From NCBI RefSeq assembly GCF_052068095.1, contig NZ_JBQHDG010000005.1, positions 1 through 64,000 on the forward strand: DNA of 64,000 bases. The letters run 5' to 3'. Positions within the stretch are counted from its first letter, which is position 1, and each line of letters opens with the position of its first letter. Origin of the DNA: Phytohabitans sp052068095 (GTDB lineage Bacteria; Actinomycetota; Actinomycetes; Mycobacteriales; Micromonosporaceae). The notes beneath the pieces were generated by a model. The model had not been told where the DNA came from, made no database searches, and was given only the letters and a program-made list of their open reading frames with translations. Both the position numbers and the translations under genes were made by a program. This document shows, in pieces, positions 47,992-55,926 of the stretch.

Positions 47992-48094
47992 CCTTTTGCG
48001 ACGCTCGGTGCGCAGGCTGAAACTCTCGCGCAACTTCCACGGCATCCCACAGACGCGTGACCGTTACCCGCGTCGCACAACGGAAAGAGCGTCC

Positions 48095-49210
48095 ATGGGA
48101 AATCTTTCGCGGCTGCTTAAGGAGAGCTGGACCATCGTCGAGGAGCACCAGGACAAGGTCGCCGGCTACTTCTACGCGCGCATGTTTATCTCGAACCCCG
48201 AGCTGCGGTCCCTCTTTCCGGTTCATATGGACGTACAGCGAGCCAGACTACTCGGCGCGATCGTGACGGCAGTGCAGACACTCGACGATCCGGAACGATT
48301 CGACGAATACCTACGGGCGCTGGGGCGCGACCACCGCAAGTTCCACGTGAGCCCCGAGCACTACCAGGTGGTGGGCGGCGCGCTGCTGGAGGCGCTGCGC
48401 ACGTTCGCCGGTGAGCAGTGGAGCGTCGAGTACGACCAGGCGTGGAGCGACGCGTACGCGGTGATCTCCAAGAAGATGATGGCCGGCGCCGACGCGGATA
48501 CGAACCCACCGTTCTGGCACGCCGAGGTAACCGCACACGAACGGCGTTCGCGCGATATCGCGGTATTCACGCTCCGACCGCTACAGCACCCCGTTGACTA
48601 TCGCGCCGGCCAGTACGTGAGCGTGGAGGCGCCCCGCTACCGGCCGCGACTGTGGCGCACCTATTCGATCGCGAACGCGCCGCGCAAGGACGGCACGCTC
48701 GACTTCCACGTGCGGGCGCTGGGCGCGGGCTGGGTCTCCAGCGCGCTGGTCCGCCGGGTGCGGCCGGGCGACCTGCTGCGCATCGCCGCGCCGATGGGCA
48801 CGATGACGCTCGACCGCAAGTCCAACCGCGACATCGTGTGTGTGGCCGGCGGTACCGGGCTCGCGCCGATCAAGGCGCTCGTCGAGGAGCTGGCCCGCTT
48901 CAACCGCAACCGCTGGGTACACGTCTTCTACGGCGCGAAGGACCGCGAGGACCTGTACGACCTTGCCGACCTGGAGAAGCTCGCCGCCCGCCACCCGTGG
49001 CTCTCGGTGGTGCCCGCGTGCAGTGAGGACGCGAGCTACGCGGGCGAGCAGGGCAACGTGAGCGAGGTGGTCGCCCGCTATGGCCCGTGGATCGACCACG
49101 ACTTCTACGTCTCGGGCTCGCCCACCATGGTGAAGTCGACCTTGCGCACGCTGGCCGAGCTACAGGTCCCACCGTTGCGGATCAGGTACGACGCGCTCTC
49201 CGAGCTTTAG
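48095..49210 (+). CDS. Flavohemoglobin-type protein (globin plus FAD/NAD reductase)
   Basis: A 371-residue protein with an N-terminal globin domain (residues 1-130; FYARMFISNPELRSLFP and the probable proximal His in RKFHVSPEHY) and a C-terminal ferredoxin-reductase-like unit. The FAD motif is RLWRTYSIANAP and the NAD motif GGTGLAPIKALVEEL. Proteins of this kind convert nitric oxide to nitrate with NAD(P)H. GGAAAG stands eight bases before the ATG. A dyad upstream suggests stress control. The stop overlaps the convergent deformylase fusion gene by four bases. Confidence 0.88.
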   Translation: MGNLSRLLKESWTIVEEHQDKVAGYFYARMFISNPELRSLFPVHMDVQRARLLGAIVTAVQTLDDPERFDEYLRALGRDHRKFHVSPEHYQVVGGALLEALRTFAGEQWSVEYDQAWSDAYAVISKKMMAGADADTNPPFWHAEVTAHERRSRDIAVFTLRPLQHPVDYRAGQYVSVEAPRYRPRLWRTYSIANAPRKDGTLDFHVRALGAGWVSSALVRRVRPGDLLRIAAPMGTMTLDRKSNRDIVCVAGGTGLAPIKALVEELARFNRNRWVHVFYGAKDREDLYDLADLEKLAARHPWLSVVPACSEDASYAGEQGNVSEVVARYGPWIDHDFYVSGSPTMVKSTLRTLAELQVPPLRIRYDALSEL

Positions 49211-50727
49211 TAACGCCACGGGTTTCCGGCCTCGCGGTACTCCTCGACCGGCACCAGCGGGACGCCGGGCACCATGCGGTCGACGTAGAGCCGCCCCTCC
49301 AGGTGGTCGATCTCGTGCGCCACGAGCCGGGCCATGCCCTGCTCGAACGCCGTGATCACCCGACCGCCGTCCCACTTCGCGTGCTCGACCTGGAGCGTGA
49401 GCGGCCGGGACACGAGCCCGCGCACGTCGAAGAAGGACATGCAGCCTTCGTACTGCTCGTCGGTCTCCGGCGACGCCTCGACCACCCGCGGGTTGAGCAG
49501 CACGACCGGCTCGGCCGTACGGTCGGCGGGCCGCACCACCGCGGCCGCCCAGGGCAGCCCGATCTGCGGGGCGGCAAGACCAACACCCTTCGTGAACGTG
49601 TGCAGCTCTTCCACCCGGTCGAGCGCACCCACCAGCCGGTCGACGATGTCGCGGGCGTCCGCCTCGTCGCGCGGCAGGTCGAACTGGCGGGCCGCCTGGC
49701 GGAGCGTGTCGGCGCCGCGCTGCACGATGCCGACCGCGCGCATGCGGTCGCTGGCCCGCACGGCGATCGCGAGGCCGGACGGTGGCGGGCCGTTGTGGCC
49801 GCGGAAGCGCCACTCCAGCCGGAAGCGGGCGTTGAGCGGCGGCGACTCCGTCGTCCACTCGAAGATCGTCCGCTCGCCCTCGGCCCGCCTGATCACGGGG
49901 GTACGCAGCGGCGCCTCCTCGGCCGACAGCGAGGTCTCCACTCCCCACACCTGTGCGTCGAGCCAGTTGGGAAAGTCGAGCCGCACGGTAAGGCGGCGGG
50001 TGGGCAGGCGCACCGCGCGCTGAAACCACTGGCCCCACTTTTCGTGACTGACCGTGTACGCGTACTCGATGACCGTGCGCTGCCCCGGATAGAGCGGGAA
50101 GCGGCCCTCGGAGTTTTCGAAGAGGAGCCAGACCTCCTTGAACGCGTCGCGATCGTGCTTCTTGCGGTATTCCATCGCCTCTCGAGCCGGCTCCTCGCCG
50201 CACCAGGCCTGGAGGTCGAGCTCGGCGAAGCTGAGCGGGTGCTCGCGGTGGTGGCGGTTGGACTTTTCCGGATCATGGGGGTAGCGGTCGACCGCCACCC
50301 GGATCAGGTAGCGGGTGACCGGCTCGGTGCCCGCGTTGTAGAGAGCGCGGCGGATGACGCAGCGGTAGGACCCCTCGCGGTAGGCGAGCGTGGCGACCTC
50401 CTGCTCCACGATCAGGCCGGTGCCGGGTGGCAGCCACTGCTCGGGCACGGGTGGGTCGCGGTGGCTCGCCGAGGACCGCGCGTGGCGCAGCTCGTCGTAC
50501 TCCTGGTAGCGCTGCCAGATGGCGCCGCCCGCCCCGAGGACCGCCTCGGCACGGCGGGCGAAGTCTTCGGTGGGACGGTGGCGGCGTCCTTCGACATGGC
50601 TGACGTAGGACGGGTCGAAGCCCATGCGGGCCGCGAGCTGCTTTTTACTCATGCTGCGCTCGACCCGCCATCGGGCCAGCTCAGCCGCGAACGTGTCCGC
50701 AGCCCGCTCGATGGGCGATGTCGTCAT
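49207..50727 (-). CDS. XRE-type HTH fused to peptide deformylase
   Basis: A 506-residue fusion. Residues about 15-70 are an XRE helix-turn-helix (SMSKKQLAARMGFDPSYVSH). Residues 95-300 form a beta-rich domain I do not recognise, shared in style with some actinomycete regulators (WLLFENSEGRFPLYPGQ). Residues 330-506 are a peptide deformylase with all three motifs intact: GVGLAAPQIG, EGCMSF and VAHEIDHLEG (metal ligands Cys and two His, catalytic Glu). Ordinary deformylases are 170-200 residues and lack a DNA-binding part. Removal of formyl groups from nascent proteins is the family activity; whether this protein regulates DNA as well is inference. It is divergent from the FhuF-like unit. Confidence 0.88.
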   Translation of the reverse strand: MTTSPIERAADTFAAELARWRVERSMSKKQLAARMGFDPSYVSHVEGRRHRPTEDFARRAEAVLGAGGAIWQRYQEYDELRHARSSASHRDPPVPEQWLPPGTGLIVEQEVATLAYREGSYRCVIRRALYNAGTEPVTRYLIRVAVDRYPHDPEKSNRHHREHPLSFAELDLQAWCGEEPAREAMEYRKKHDRDAFKEVWLLFENSEGRFPLYPGQRTVIEYAYTVSHEKWGQWFQRAVRLPTRRLTVRLDFPNWLDAQVWGVETSLSAEEAPLRTPVIRRAEGERTIFEWTTESPPLNARFRLEWRFRGHNGPPPSGLAIAVRASDRMRAVGIVQRGADTLRQAARQFDLPRDEADARDIVDRLVGALDRVEELHTFTKGVGLAAPQIGLPWAAAVVRPADRTAEPVVLLNPRVVEASPETDEQYEGCMSFFDVRGLVSRPLTLQVEHAKWDGGRVITAFEQGMARLVAHEIDHLEGRLYVDRMVPGVPLVPVEEYREAGNPWRY

Positions 50728-50927
50728 CTCTTGAGTACCTCGGGCCGGGACTTTCAGTCTGCTTTCCTAGCCGCTCGGCCCAACATGAACTGGCGCGTTA
50801 CCGACAAAAGCCTTGACAAACGGGCGGTTTGGCTACTCAGGCGTATTGGACAACTACGTTGCGTAACCTGACACGCAGTGTGACTGAAGACAACTTCTGA
50901 GCACAAAAGGAGACGCGGGGCAGGACC
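50728..50927. other. Divergent upstream region of deformylase fusion and FhuF-like genes
   Basis: No gene is seen. On the plus strand TTGACA at 50813-50818 resembles a -35 box, but no well-spaced -10 stands out. AAAGGAG at 50905-50911 is not followed by a usable start codon. Confidence 0.35.
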
Positions 50928-50946
50928 TCTGGTTAGCCTAGCCTTA
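50928..50946 (+). promoter_or_regulatory. Iron box (IdeR/DmdR type)
   Basis: The core GGTTAGCCTAGCC (50931-50943) differs by one base from the core GGTTAGCCTAACC of the actinobacterial iron box, and 15 of 19 positions of the full consensus match. It precedes a leader ORF and a FhuF-like iron reductase gene, which fits repression by iron-loaded IdeR/DmdR. Binding is inferred. Confidence 0.65.
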
Positions 50947-50993
50947 GTACGCTAGGGTGATCCGTCAGCTTGAGATCAAAGGGAAGTGGCGAG

Positions 50994-51080
50994 GTGAGCA
51001 CGTTTACGCGGGGCGGCACGGGGCATTTCCCCGACCTGACCGTGTACGTCGCACTCCGTGAGGAAGGCGGCGCTAAGTGA
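50994..51080 (+). CDS. 28-residue leader ORF coupled to the FhuF-like gene
   Basis: GTG-started frame coding STFTRGGTGHFPDLTVYVAL and ending REEGGAK. It lies between the iron box and the reductase gene. GGGAAG is visible about eight bases upstream, and its TGA overlaps the reductase GTG by four bases (GTGA), as in translational coupling. No Cys, signal or membrane segment. It may serve only to deliver ribosomes or may be a functional peptide; I recognise no family. Confidence 0.5.
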   Translation: MSTFTRGGTGHFPDLTVYVALREEGGAK

Positions 51081-51874
51081 CCACCGTCGTTCCTCACCGC
51101 ATCGCCGGCGCCGACCTCCTCGCGCCGATCACGTCCACGCTCCGGGCGATGTTCGGCACCGACGACCTGCCCGGCCTCACACCCGGCCTCCTGGTGCCCG
51201 AGCTCTCCGACGCCGAGTGGATCTCCACGTCCCGCCTCATCGACGGCGACCGCCTGCCCGACCTGCTCGGCTCGGCCAAGCGCCGCTGGCAGGCGTCCCC
51301 GCACGCCGCCGCGGCGCTCGCCTGGAAGGCGTACACCTACTGGCTCGCGCTGCCCGTCGTGCTCGGCTGGGCTTCGGCGCGGCGCGTCCCGCTGCTCTAC
51401 CCCGACGACGTGCTGATGCACTTCGAAGACCAGCGGCCGCTGCTCACGCTCGGCTTCCGCCGCTCGGTGGCCGTCGCCGTGCTCCCCTCCGACCCGCTGG
51501 CGCTCTCCGGCCTGCCCCAGGTGCGGGTGATGCGCGACGAGGCGGCCCTGCTCGGCGCGCTGCGGGCCTCGCTCCTCGACGCCCACCTCGCCCCGATGCT
51601 CGACGCGATACACGCCGAGGTGCGGGTCGGCGCCCGTACGCTGCTCGGATCGGTCAGCTCCGGTATCGCGCACGGCATCCTGCGCGCGGCCGATGTACTC
51701 CCCGGGTCGACCGTGGAGCACATCGGCACGCTGCTCACGACGCTGGGCGTGGAAGACCTGATCGAGCTTGTGCCCGGGCCGAGCGGCGAGCTGACCGTGC
51801 AGCGCAAGACCTGCTGCCTCGCGTTTACGCTCCCTCAGCCCAAGATCTGCACAGGCTGCTGCATCAAGCCTTGA
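51077..51874 (+). CDS. FhuF-like siderophore-iron reductase, (2Fe-2S) protein
   Basis: A 265-residue cytoplasmic protein of the FhuF type, which reduces ferric siderophores to release iron. The C-terminal cluster motif is intact: KTCCLAFTLPQPKICTGCC, with the CC...CxxC(C) arrangement that holds a [2Fe-2S] cluster. The GTG at 51077 follows AGGAAGG by about ten bases and overlaps the leader ORF. An iron box 130 bases upstream supports iron repression. The stop region overlaps the convergent YbhB gene by 11 bases. Confidence 0.85.
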   Translation: MTTVVPHRIAGADLLAPITSTLRAMFGTDDLPGLTPGLLVPELSDAEWISTSRLIDGDRLPDLLGSAKRRWQASPHAAAALAWKAYTYWLALPVVLGWASARRVPLLYPDDVLMHFEDQRPLLTLGFRRSVAVAVLPSDPLALSGLPQVRVMRDEAALLGALRASLLDAHLAPMLDAIHAEVRVGARTLLGSVSSGIAHGILRAADVLPGSTVEHIGTLLTTLGVEDLIELVPGPSGELTVQRKTCCLAFTLPQPKICTGCCIKP

Positions 51875-52397
51875 CCTGGTAGGTCGCCACCAGGATCGCG
51901 CGGGCCAACGTGTGGAAGGCAAGGTTGAAGCCGACCACCGCGTTCGAGACCTCCGGCGTCACGTCGAGCGCGTCGACGTCGACCGCATGGACGGCGAAGT
52001 AGTAGCGGTGCGGCCGATCACCCCCGGGCGGCGCGGCGCCGCCGTACGCCCGCTGCCCGTAGTCGTTGCGCACGTGGAAGCCACCGTGTACATCGCCGGC
52101 GCCGGCGCCGCGGGCCAGCTCGGTGACCGAGGCGGGCAGGTTGACGAGGTTCCAGTGCCAGAAGCCGCTCGGCGTAGGCGCGTCCGGGTCGAAGCAGTTG
52201 ACCACGAACGAGCGGGTCTCGGTCGGAAAGCCGGACCAGGCCAGCTGCGGTGAGAGATTCTGTCCACCCACGCTGTCGTGAGCGAAGGTCGCGTCGAACG
52301 GCTGGCCGTCGTCGAGGTCACTGCTGGTCAGCGTGAACGAGGGCACGGCTGGGAGCAGCTCGTACGGGTCCGGTGCGATTGGACGGTCAAGACTCAT
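51864..52397 (-). CDS. YbhB/YbcL-family (PEBP-like) protein
   Basis: A 177-residue protein of the phosphatidylethanolamine-binding-protein fold. The ligand-site motifs DPDAPTPSGFWHWNLVNLP and GGAAPPGGDRPHRYYF are typical. No signal peptide, so cytoplasmic. Bacterial members are of unclear function. The ATG at 52397 overlaps the epimerase stop (ATGA), so it is the second gene of a pair. Confidence 0.9.
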   Translation of the reverse strand: MSLDRPIAPDPYELLPAVPSFTLTSSDLDDGQPFDATFAHDSVGGQNLSPQLAWSGFPTETRSFVVNCFDPDAPTPSGFWHWNLVNLPASVTELARGAGAGDVHGGFHVRNDYGQRAYGGAAPPGGDRPHRYYFAVHAVDVDALDVTPEVSNAVVGFNLAFHTLARAILVATYQVKA

Positions 52398-53260
52398 GCC
52401 GTCATCCTCGCACTCGCTGGATCTGTACCAGCCGTTGTCCAAGCGTCCGTGAGTATCTGGTCCAGGCTGGACTGGCGCGGCTCCCAGCCGAGTCCCGTTT
52501 TCGCGCGCGTGATGTCGGCGATGAGGTGGCGCGGCTCCGGCTTGGGTGAGTTGTGCTTCACCGGCACCCGCTTGCCGGTGATCCGCTCGGCCGCCTGGAT
52601 GATCGCGGCCATGCTCGTGCCGACGCCGCTGCCGATGTTGTACGTCCCGGCCCCGTTGAGCGCTTCGACCACGGCCCACGCCGCGTCCGCCACGTGTACG
52701 AAGTCTCGGGTCGCCGAGCCGTCCCCGTTGAGCGTCACATGGGGCAGCTCGCCGGTGATCGCCCGGAGGACGTTCGGGATGATCCGCGTGGTGTCCGTGT
52801 CGCCTGGGCCCGCGACGTTGAAGCAACGGAGCACGACTCCCCCGGCGGCGAGGACCACCTGCTCGGCCGCGACCTTGGAAGCGGCGTATGGGCTCTCAGG
52901 GTGCGGGTCAAGGTCTTCGGTGAGTGCGCCGGTGCGCTGCCCGCCGTAGACGATGCTGCTGGACGCGAGGACGAACGGAATGGGCCGGTCCAGTGCGAGG
53001 AGCAGGTTGAGCGTGCCGCCGGCGTTCACGTCGAAGTAGGTGAGCGGATCGGCGAACGAGTCGCGGGCGCGGGTGAGCGCGGCGAGGTGGCAGACGGCCT
53101 CTGGCCGGGTGGCTTTGACGAAGGCGGCCACATTTTCCCGGTCGCGGATGTCGACACCAGCACGGCGCCCCAGCACGGTGACATCGTGGCCGGCGGCATC
53201 GAGAGCACGGCAGACCGCCTGACCGAGGAACCCCTGCCCGCCGGTAACGAGAACGCGCAT
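52394..53260 (-). CDS. NAD-dependent epimerase/dehydratase
   Basis: Extended short-chain dehydrogenase of 288 residues acting on nucleotide sugars. The NAD motif TGGQGFLG lies at residues 6-13; the catalytic Ser is in LASSSIVYGG and the Tyr/Lys pair in SPYAASKVAAEQ. Exact substrate cannot be told; UDP-glucose 4-epimerase-like activity is one option. It starts two bases before the stop of the ImmA/IrrE gene upstream and is coupled to the YbhB gene. Confidence 0.9.
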   Translation of the reverse strand: MRVLVTGGQGFLGQAVCRALDAAGHDVTVLGRRAGVDIRDRENVAAFVKATRPEAVCHLAALTRARDSFADPLTYFDVNAGGTLNLLLALDRPIPFVLASSSIVYGGQRTGALTEDLDPHPESPYAASKVAAEQVVLAAGGVVLRCFNVAGPGDTDTTRIIPNVLRAITGELPHVTLNGDGSATRDFVHVADAAWAVVEALNGAGTYNIGSGVGTSMAAIIQAAERITGKRVPVKHNSPKPEPRHLIADITRAKTGLGWEPRQSSLDQILTDAWTTAGTDPASARMTA

Positions 53261-53262
53261 GG

Positions 53263-54381
53263 CTAGCGCCCGGTCTTGACGGCACGGGGCCGGAAGGGGA
53301 TCACGTTCGCCTCCGGCTTTTCGGGCGTGGGCGTGGGCGTGGGCTCGTGGGGAAGCTCTTCGGCGGTGGCGTGCTGGGCCAGGACGTTGAGGGCGAGCTC
53401 CTCGGACCAGGCGGCCAACGCGGCGAACCGCTCCGTACGCACTCCCCGGCCGTGCACGATCTCCGCCATCTTGCGAAGGGCACGCGGCTTTTCCGGCGGC
53501 ACGTAACCGGGCTCGCGCCTATTCCAACCGCGGGAGCTCATCTGCTTGTACAGGCTCAGCGCCCGATCGCCGTCCACCGCGCCCAACTCCTTGGCCCGGC
53601 GGACGAGGCTCTTCACCGACACGCCCCAGATCGTTTTGAGCATCACCAGCGCGCTCAAGGTGGGATTGTGCGGCATGACGCCACGCAAGGCCGCGAGGGG
53701 CGTGAGCAACTCCGCGGCGAACCTGTCGGCCTCGGCTTCGACCTCGGGCCCCGTCTGGCCGGGCTGGTGCAGCAGCAGGTGGCCGATCTCGTGCGCGACG
53801 CTAAACCGGACCCGGTCGGCCGGCACGCCGCCGAGCAGCGCGATGACCGGCTCGCCCCGACGCCACGCGCAGAAGGCGTCGAGCGTCTCGATCGCGTAGG
53901 GCAGCCCGAGGACGGTCACCCCCGCCCGCTCCGCCGCCAAGATGAGGTAGGGAAGCGGCTGGTGGGCGGAGAACCCAAGTGTCTTTCTCGCCGCCGCCGC
54001 CGCCGCCTCCGGAGTCGCGCCCGGCGTCGGCCGCAGCCGCACCGGCAGGGCCCGCGCGCCACTGCGGAGGTTTTGGTACTCCTCGTCGACAAGGCGCGCC
54101 CACTGCAAGGCGGCCGCCTTTTCACCCTGCGTCAGCCGACTCCGCGACCTGAGCTGGGGAGACAGGACCGAAAAACCGGGTGTCGGCGGCCGCGAGAAAA
54201 AAGCCGTGGCGACACCGGTAACCGCGGCGACGAGCGCAAGAGACTCCTCGTCGATCGGCGCGAGGTCCTTTTCGATCCGCGACAGCCGCGACTGCGTAAG
54301 CGACGGCACCTCTTTGACGAGGTCGGCTTGCGTCAGCCGGTGCATCTCCCGCACCTGCCGGATGCGCTCGCCGTAGATCAT
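53263..54381 (-). CDS. XRE-HTH and ImmA/IrrE-type metallopeptidase protein
   Basis: A 372-residue regulator-protease. Residues 3-60 are an XRE helix-turn-helix (GERIRQVREMHRLTQADLV, SRLSRIEKD). The ImmA/IrrE (COG2856) domain follows with zinc motif SVAHEIGHLLLH and the downstream ADRFAAELLTPLA Glu ligand. The C-terminus is a low-complexity tail. Such proteins cleave repressors or act as antitoxin-like regulators. GAGGAG stands seven bases before the ATG at 54381. It lies 44 bases downstream of a hypothetical gene that may be its partner, and two bases before the epimerase start. Confidence 0.88.
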   Translation of the reverse strand: MIYGERIRQVREMHRLTQADLVKEVPSLTQSRLSRIEKDLAPIDEESLALVAAVTGVATAFFSRPPTPGFSVLSPQLRSRSRLTQGEKAAALQWARLVDEEYQNLRSGARALPVRLRPTPGATPEAAAAAARKTLGFSAHQPLPYLILAAERAGVTVLGLPYAIETLDAFCAWRRGEPVIALLGGVPADRVRFSVAHEIGHLLLHQPGQTGPEVEAEADRFAAELLTPLAALRGVMPHNPTLSALVMLKTIWGVSVKSLVRRAKELGAVDGDRALSLYKQMSSRGWNRREPGYVPPEKPRALRKMAEIVHGRGVRTERFAALAAWSEELALNVLAQHATAEELPHEPTPTPTPEKPEANVIPFRPRAVKTGR

Positions 54382-54425
54382 CTCGTCTCCTCGCCCGCCA
54401 GCATCTTGTGGATCTAGCCGACGCG

Positions 54426-55016
54426 CTAGGCCAGCCGCTCCGCCTGCCAATCGGGCTCAAGGTCAACCAGGTCTTCCGCCCGCAGCTTAGCCATCTCCCG
54501 GAAGATCTTTCCGCGCCACTCCAACTGGAGATTGGCCCGCGAGCTGTCCCCGCCGAGCGGACGAATCAGGATCATCGGATCCGCGAGCAGGCCACCGTCG
54601 TCGAGCCAGAGCAGCAGGAGGTTGTCGGTATCCAGCCCGGGGATGGCGGACGCCTGTCGCCAGAAGTCCTGCCGTGGCTTGGAGAGGCCGGGCACGGGCA
54701 CCTCCACGTCGCCCGCACCGCCGCGCTGCGTGTGGAGGACCCGGACCGCGAACCCTTGGTGGTGGATCTGGATCCCGGACATGTTGAGGGCGGCGCTGTC
54801 GTCGACCAGCCTGGCGGAGAGGCCAGCCTCCTCCAGGACCGCGCACGCCCGCCGGCGGGCCAGGTGGAGGAAGAGGTGCGGGTCGTCGGAGCGCTTGTAC
54901 ATCCGCTCGGTGTGGTATCGCTGCGCCTCTTCGAGACCCTCTTCCAAGCTCCGGAAGATCGTCGCGAAGGTGGGGTGGAGCGCGCTCAGCGCCCGGCCGT
55001 ACGAAGCCATGGGCAT
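54426..55016 (-). CDS. Hypothetical partner of the XRE-ImmA/IrrE gene
   Basis: A protein of about 196 residues I do not recognise. It has helical N-terminal half (LEEGLEEAQRYHTERMY, LFLHLARRRACAVLEEAGL) and a beta-rich C-terminal half (VEVPVPGLSKPRQDFW, LLLLWLDDGG). Starts at 55016 or 55010 lie just inside the upstream dyads; a frame beginning at 55133 would cross them and is unlikely. Position directly upstream of an XRE-ImmA/IrrE gene suggests a substrate or co-regulated effector; inference only. Confidence 0.6.
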   Translation of the reverse strand: MPMASYGRALSALHPTFATIFRSLEEGLEEAQRYHTERMYKRSDDPHLFLHLARRRACAVLEEAGLSARLVDDSAALNMSGIQIHHQGFAVRVLHTQRGGAGDVEVPVPGLSKPRQDFWRQASAIPGLDTDNLLLLWLDDGGLLADPMILIRPLGGDSSRANLQLEWRGKIFREMAKLRAEDLVDLEPDWQAERLA

Positions 55017-55020
55017 AAAA

Positions 55021-55064
55021 TGACACACAACTTCACACGTGTCACGGCACTGACATGGCATGTC
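55021..55064. promoter_or_regulatory. Two nested dyads upstream of the 54426-55016 gene
   Basis: TGACAC (55021-55026) pairs with GTGTCA (55039-55044) around 12 bases. Next to it GACATG-G-CATGTC (55052-55064) is a perfect 13-bp dyad. The area is AT-richer than its surroundings. They suit a dimeric XRE repressor such as the one encoded at 53263-54381. Confidence 0.5.
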
Positions 55065-55230
55065 GGCACATTTTTCAAATCTTTGGTGCAGCCGCGAAAT
55101 CACATTGGGTGCCCCCGCAATTATCCATGGCAACCTACTTCCAAGCGCCCGCCCGTTTTATCGTCCAAGGCGTCACTATCGCGCGTGGCTAGCCTCAAAT
55201 TTCGGAGTTTAGCCGTGTCGCCTCTCCGTA

Positions 55231-55259
55231 CGGGAGGCGAACGCCCTCCCGGGAGGAGG
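55231..55259 (+). promoter_or_regulatory. Hairpin over the ribosome site of the small membrane peptide
   Basis: CGGGAGG (55231-55237) pairs with CCTCCCG (55245-55251). The same 3' arm can alternatively pair with the GGGAGG/GGAGGAGG ribosome site at 55251-55259. Two competing structures of this kind could control translation of the 55-codon gene downstream. Confidence 0.4.
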
Positions 55260-55268
55260 TAGGCACCC

Positions 55269-55436
55269 GTGGTGGTGCAACGCCGCGAGCCGAAGGGCTC
55301 GGCCACTGCCCGAACGTCCGACACCAACAGGTGGCGGAAGGTGGGCGAGGCGAGTCTCCTGATCCTCAGGATCCTCGCAGCGGCAATAGCCGTGATTGGG
55401 GCACTGTGCTCCTTGACCGGCTGCGGGCCCGCCTGA
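55269..55436 (+). CDS. Small single-pass membrane peptide
   Basis: A 55-residue frame missed by length filters. It has a basic, polar head (QRREPKGSATARTSDTNRWR) and one hydrophobic helix (LLILRILAAAIAVIGALCSL) ending TGCGPA with two Cys. GGAGGAGG stands nine bases before the GTG at 55269, one of the best ribosome sites in the window. A strong hairpin overlaps its stop codon. Could be a toxin-like, regulatory or signalling peptide; no family recognised. Confidence 0.6.
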   Translation: MVVQRREPKGSATARTSDTNRWRKVGEASLLILRILAAAIAVIGALCSLTGCGPA

Positions 55437-55447
55437 TCGGCGGGCCC
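55425..55447 (+). terminator. Strong hairpin at the end of the small membrane-peptide gene
   Basis: GGGCCCGCC (55425-55433) pairs perfectly with GGCGGGCCC (55439-55447) around TGATC, which includes the stop codon. A second small hairpin (GCGGAGG/CCTCCGC) follows at 55450-55464, then a T-rich GTCTTTCTTT near 55493-55502. Confidence 0.6.
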
Positions 55448-55607
55448 GAGCGGAGGACCTCCGCCCGGTGAGCTTGGTGTGCACAGGGCGGGGGTCTTTC
55501 TTTATGTCCTGTCGGGACACAAATTCAGGCCCGACCCGACATCAAGAAGTGTCTCACGTAAAGCAGCCTTGGGACATGTGCACCAATACAGCAATCGTTG
55601 GAATACC

Positions 55608-55883
55608 TCAGTTAGCGGCAAACACGGTGGTGTGGTGGTAGTTGCCTGGGCCGACGGCGCGGTCCAGGGTCCGCAGGATGCGGGTGGGGTTGTCGTAGGG
55701 GCCTTGCTGAAAATTGGGCTCGCCGTGATAGCCGAAGGTGATCCGGCCGGGTGGTTGCCAGGTGCCGAGGTGCGCGGCGGCTTGCCGGAAGTCGGGGTGT
55801 GGTTCGAAGCCGAGACCGCGGGCACTCGGCGGCGCCGAAAACGAGGTCCTGGCGTCCACGCCGGCGATCCTGACGCCGGCCAT
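55608..55883 (-). CDS. Possible small protein or gene remnant
   Basis: A 91-codon frame reading MAGVRIAGVDARTSF at the start and PTRILRTLDRAVGPGNYHHT near the end. Its composition (Gly, Tyr, Asn, Phe, Pro) is more protein-like than that of other frames here. TAACTT lies at about -11 to -6 of the ATG, so a leaderless transcript is possible. It lies alone between two non-coding stretches and may be a decayed fragment. No family recognised. Confidence 0.35.
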   Translation of the reverse strand: MAGVRIAGVDARTSFSAPPSARGLGFEPHPDFRQAAAHLGTWQPPGRITFGYHGEPNFQQGPYDNPTRILRTLDRAVGPGNYHHTTVFAAN

Positions 55884-55926
55884 AGATCAAGTTAAAACGG
55901 AACGCCGGGCGGAAGGGGGGTGAAAG

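Noticed and set aside
55479..55895. 138-codon plus-strand frame
   Set aside because: Starts within the terminator of the small peptide gene and is less protein-like than the opposite-strand 91-codon frame; no ribosome site.
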